5,098 nucleotides of DNA from Nitrospinota bacterium (GTDB taxonomy: Bacteria > Tectomicrobia > Entotheonellia > J063), in assembly GCA_003696125.1 (NCBI GenBank), contig RFHZ01000206.1, positions 1 to 5,098 on the forward strand. Direction: 5' to 3'. The notes below the pieces were generated by a model. It worked only from the letters and a program-made list of their open reading frames with translations, was not told the origin of the DNA and did no database searches. Shown here piece by piece: positions 3,985-5,098 of the stretch. The translations under genes and the position numbers were made by a program. Positions within the stretch are counted from its first letter, which is position 1. Every line of letters starts with the position of its first letter.

Positions 3985-5098
3985 ATGATCATTGTGGATC
4001 AGGCATTAGCCAGACGCGAGCAGGAAGGGAATCCCATCCGGGTAGCCATGGTGGGGGCAGGGTTCATGGGACGGGGGATCGCCCTCCAGCTCCTTACCGC
4101 CACTCCGGGGATAGACCTGGTGGCGATTGCCAACCGTCACCTGGAGGGAGCAGAGCGGGCCTACCGGGAAGCTGGCGTGGAAGAGGTTTGCGTCGTGAAA
4201 CAGGTGCAAGAACTGGAAGAGGCCATCGCCCAGGGAAGGTATGCGATTACCGAAGAGGCTGCCCTCCTCTGCCAGGCGGAAGGGATCGAGGCGCTCATCG
4301 AAGTCACCGGCACGGTCGAATTTGGTGCCCACGTGGTTCTGAAAGCGCTGGAACACCACAAGCATGTCATCATGATGAATGCCGAACTGGACGGGACCGT
4401 AGGACCGATCCTCAAGGTATACGCAGACAGAGCCGGGGTGATCATCACCAACAGCGACGGTGATCAGCCAGGGGTCATCATGAACCTCTACCGCTTTGTA
4501 AAGGGGATCGGGTGTCGTCCGGTCCTGGCCGGAAACATCAAAGGCCTGCACGACCCGTACCGCAATCCCACCACCCAGGAGGCCTTTGCCCGGCAGTGGA
4601 AGCAGAAGCCGCACATGGTCACCTCCTTTGCCGATGGGACCAAGATTTCGTTTGAGCAGGCGCTCGTGGCCAATGCCACCGGTATGCGGGTGGCGAAACG
4701 GGGGATGTACGGCCCTACCGTTCCCACCGGCACCCCGATCCAGGAGGCGATCGAGGCCTATCCGCTGGAGAGGTTGCTGGAGGGTCCGGGTATCGTCGAT
4801 TATATCGTGGGAGCTGCTCCCAGCCCCGGCGTATTTGTGCTCGCCACCCACCATCATCCGGCGCAACAGCACTACCTGCACCTCTACAAGCTGGGAACCG
4901 GTCCCCTCTATTGCTTCTACACCCCCTATCACCTCTGTCACTTTGAGGTCCCGGCCACCGTTGCCCGGGCGGTCCTGTTTCGCGATGCGGTCATCGCCCC
5001 CCAGGGTCCTCCCTGCGTGGAGGTGGTGGCCACGGCTAAAAGAGATTTGCAACAGGGGGAAGTGCTGGACGGCATCGGCCACTACATGACCTATGGAC
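3985..5098 (+). CDS. Homoserine dehydrogenase-like NAD(P)-dependent oxidoreductase with SAF domain (3' end outside window)
   Basis: The frame runs 371 codons to the right edge without a stop; family members are usually about 430-450 residues, so some 60-80 residues are missing. IRVAMVGAGFMGRGIALQL (18-36) is a Rossmann NAD(P)-binding motif with G24, G26 and G29. IEALIEVTGTVEFGAHVVL (101-119) and HVIMMNAELDGTVGPIL (127-143) resemble the second half of the nucleotide-binding fold. ITNSDGDQPGV (154-164) begins the catalytic region. YTPYHLCHFEVP (312-323) is a family signature. VEVVATAKRDLQQGEVLDGIG (345-365) opens a C-terminal SAF-type domain. This matches the predicted homoserine dehydrogenase group COG4091. 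Homologues recur next to CDP-glucose genes in polysaccharide loci, by my recollection, but I know of no settled reaction there. A redox step on the CDP-sugar or its precursor is an inference. True homoserine metabolism is unlikely given the neighbours. Confidence 0.85.
   Translation, partial: MIIVDQALARREQEGNPIRVAMVGAGFMGRGIALQLLTATPGIDLVAIANRHLEGAERAYREAGVEEVCVVKQVQELEEAIAQGRYAITEEAALLCQAEGIEALIEVTGTVEFGAHVVLKALEHHKHVIMMNAELDGTVGPILKVYADRAGVIITNSDGDQPGVIMNLYRFVKGIGCRPVLAGNIKGLHDPYRNPTTQEAFARQWKQKPHMVTSFADGTKISFEQALVANATGMRVAKRGMYGPTVPTGTPIQEAIEAYPLERLLEGPGIVDYIVGAAPSPGVFVLATHHHPAQQHYLHLYKLGTGPLYCFYTPYHLCHFEVPATVARAVLFRDAVIAPQGPPCVEVVATAKRDLQQGEVLDGIGHYMTYG

Noticed and set aside
3951-4463. 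Plus-strand frame immediately after the epimerase stop (170 codons)
   Set aside because: It is out of frame with the oxidoreductase it overlaps, and is Gly/Arg/His-rich with no domain. The ATG at 3985 with AAGGA gives the real gene.
4006-5082. Long open frame on the minus strand (358 codons)
   Set aside because: It lies opposite the clearly coding oxidoreductase, and its translation shows no recognisable domain. It is a by-product of GC-rich codon use on the plus strand.
1-5098. CRISPR array, tRNA, rRNA or insertion sequence
   Set aside because: No regularly spaced direct repeats, no tRNA-like cloverleaf or rRNA sequence noticed, and no transposase or terminal inverted repeat pair seen on either strand.

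Overview
The window is a bacterial surface-polysaccharide (O-antigen, capsule or exopolysaccharide) locus. All supported genes lie on the + strand, read left to right, and are closely spaced from position 519 onward. By eye the DNA is moderately GC-rich. The gene families are typical of Gram-negative envelope clusters. No taxonomic marker is present, so the organism cannot be named. A degenerate palindrome at 722-749 resembles dispersed palindromes that I recall from Deltaproteobacteria and Nitrospirota-like genomes, but this is weak evidence.

Left part (1-1625): the 3' end of a sulfotransferase-family gene, cut by the window edge, is followed by a glycosyltransferase-like gene with a clear GT-A-type core from about position 815. 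The first ~300 bases of that reading frame (519-815) and the 79-base gap before it do not look like ordinary coding sequence. They contain several palindromes, no convincing ribosome binding site, and a translation rich in Arg, Pro and Ser that I do not recognise. The true start of this gene is therefore uncertain.

Right part (1648-5098): four tightly spaced genes form a nucleotide-sugar cassette. RfbF makes CDP-glucose from glucose-1-phosphate and CTP. RfbG (a short form) converts it to CDP-4-keto-6-deoxyglucose. An RmlC/RfbC-type cupin epimerase probably acts on the keto-sugar. The last gene, cut by the window edge, is a Rossmann-fold oxidoreductase of the homoserine-dehydrogenase-like, SAF-domain family (COG4091 type), whose reaction in such clusters I cannot name. 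The 3-dehydrase that follows RfbG in classical 3,6-dideoxyhexose pathways is not between these genes, so the final CDP-sugar is open. Arginine codon choice also changes near position 1640, hinting that the left and right parts have different histories.

No RNA gene, CRISPR array, insertion sequence or transposase was found. The most interesting points are the undefined CDP-sugar cassette and the palindrome-rich, possibly rearranged 5' region of the glycosyltransferase.
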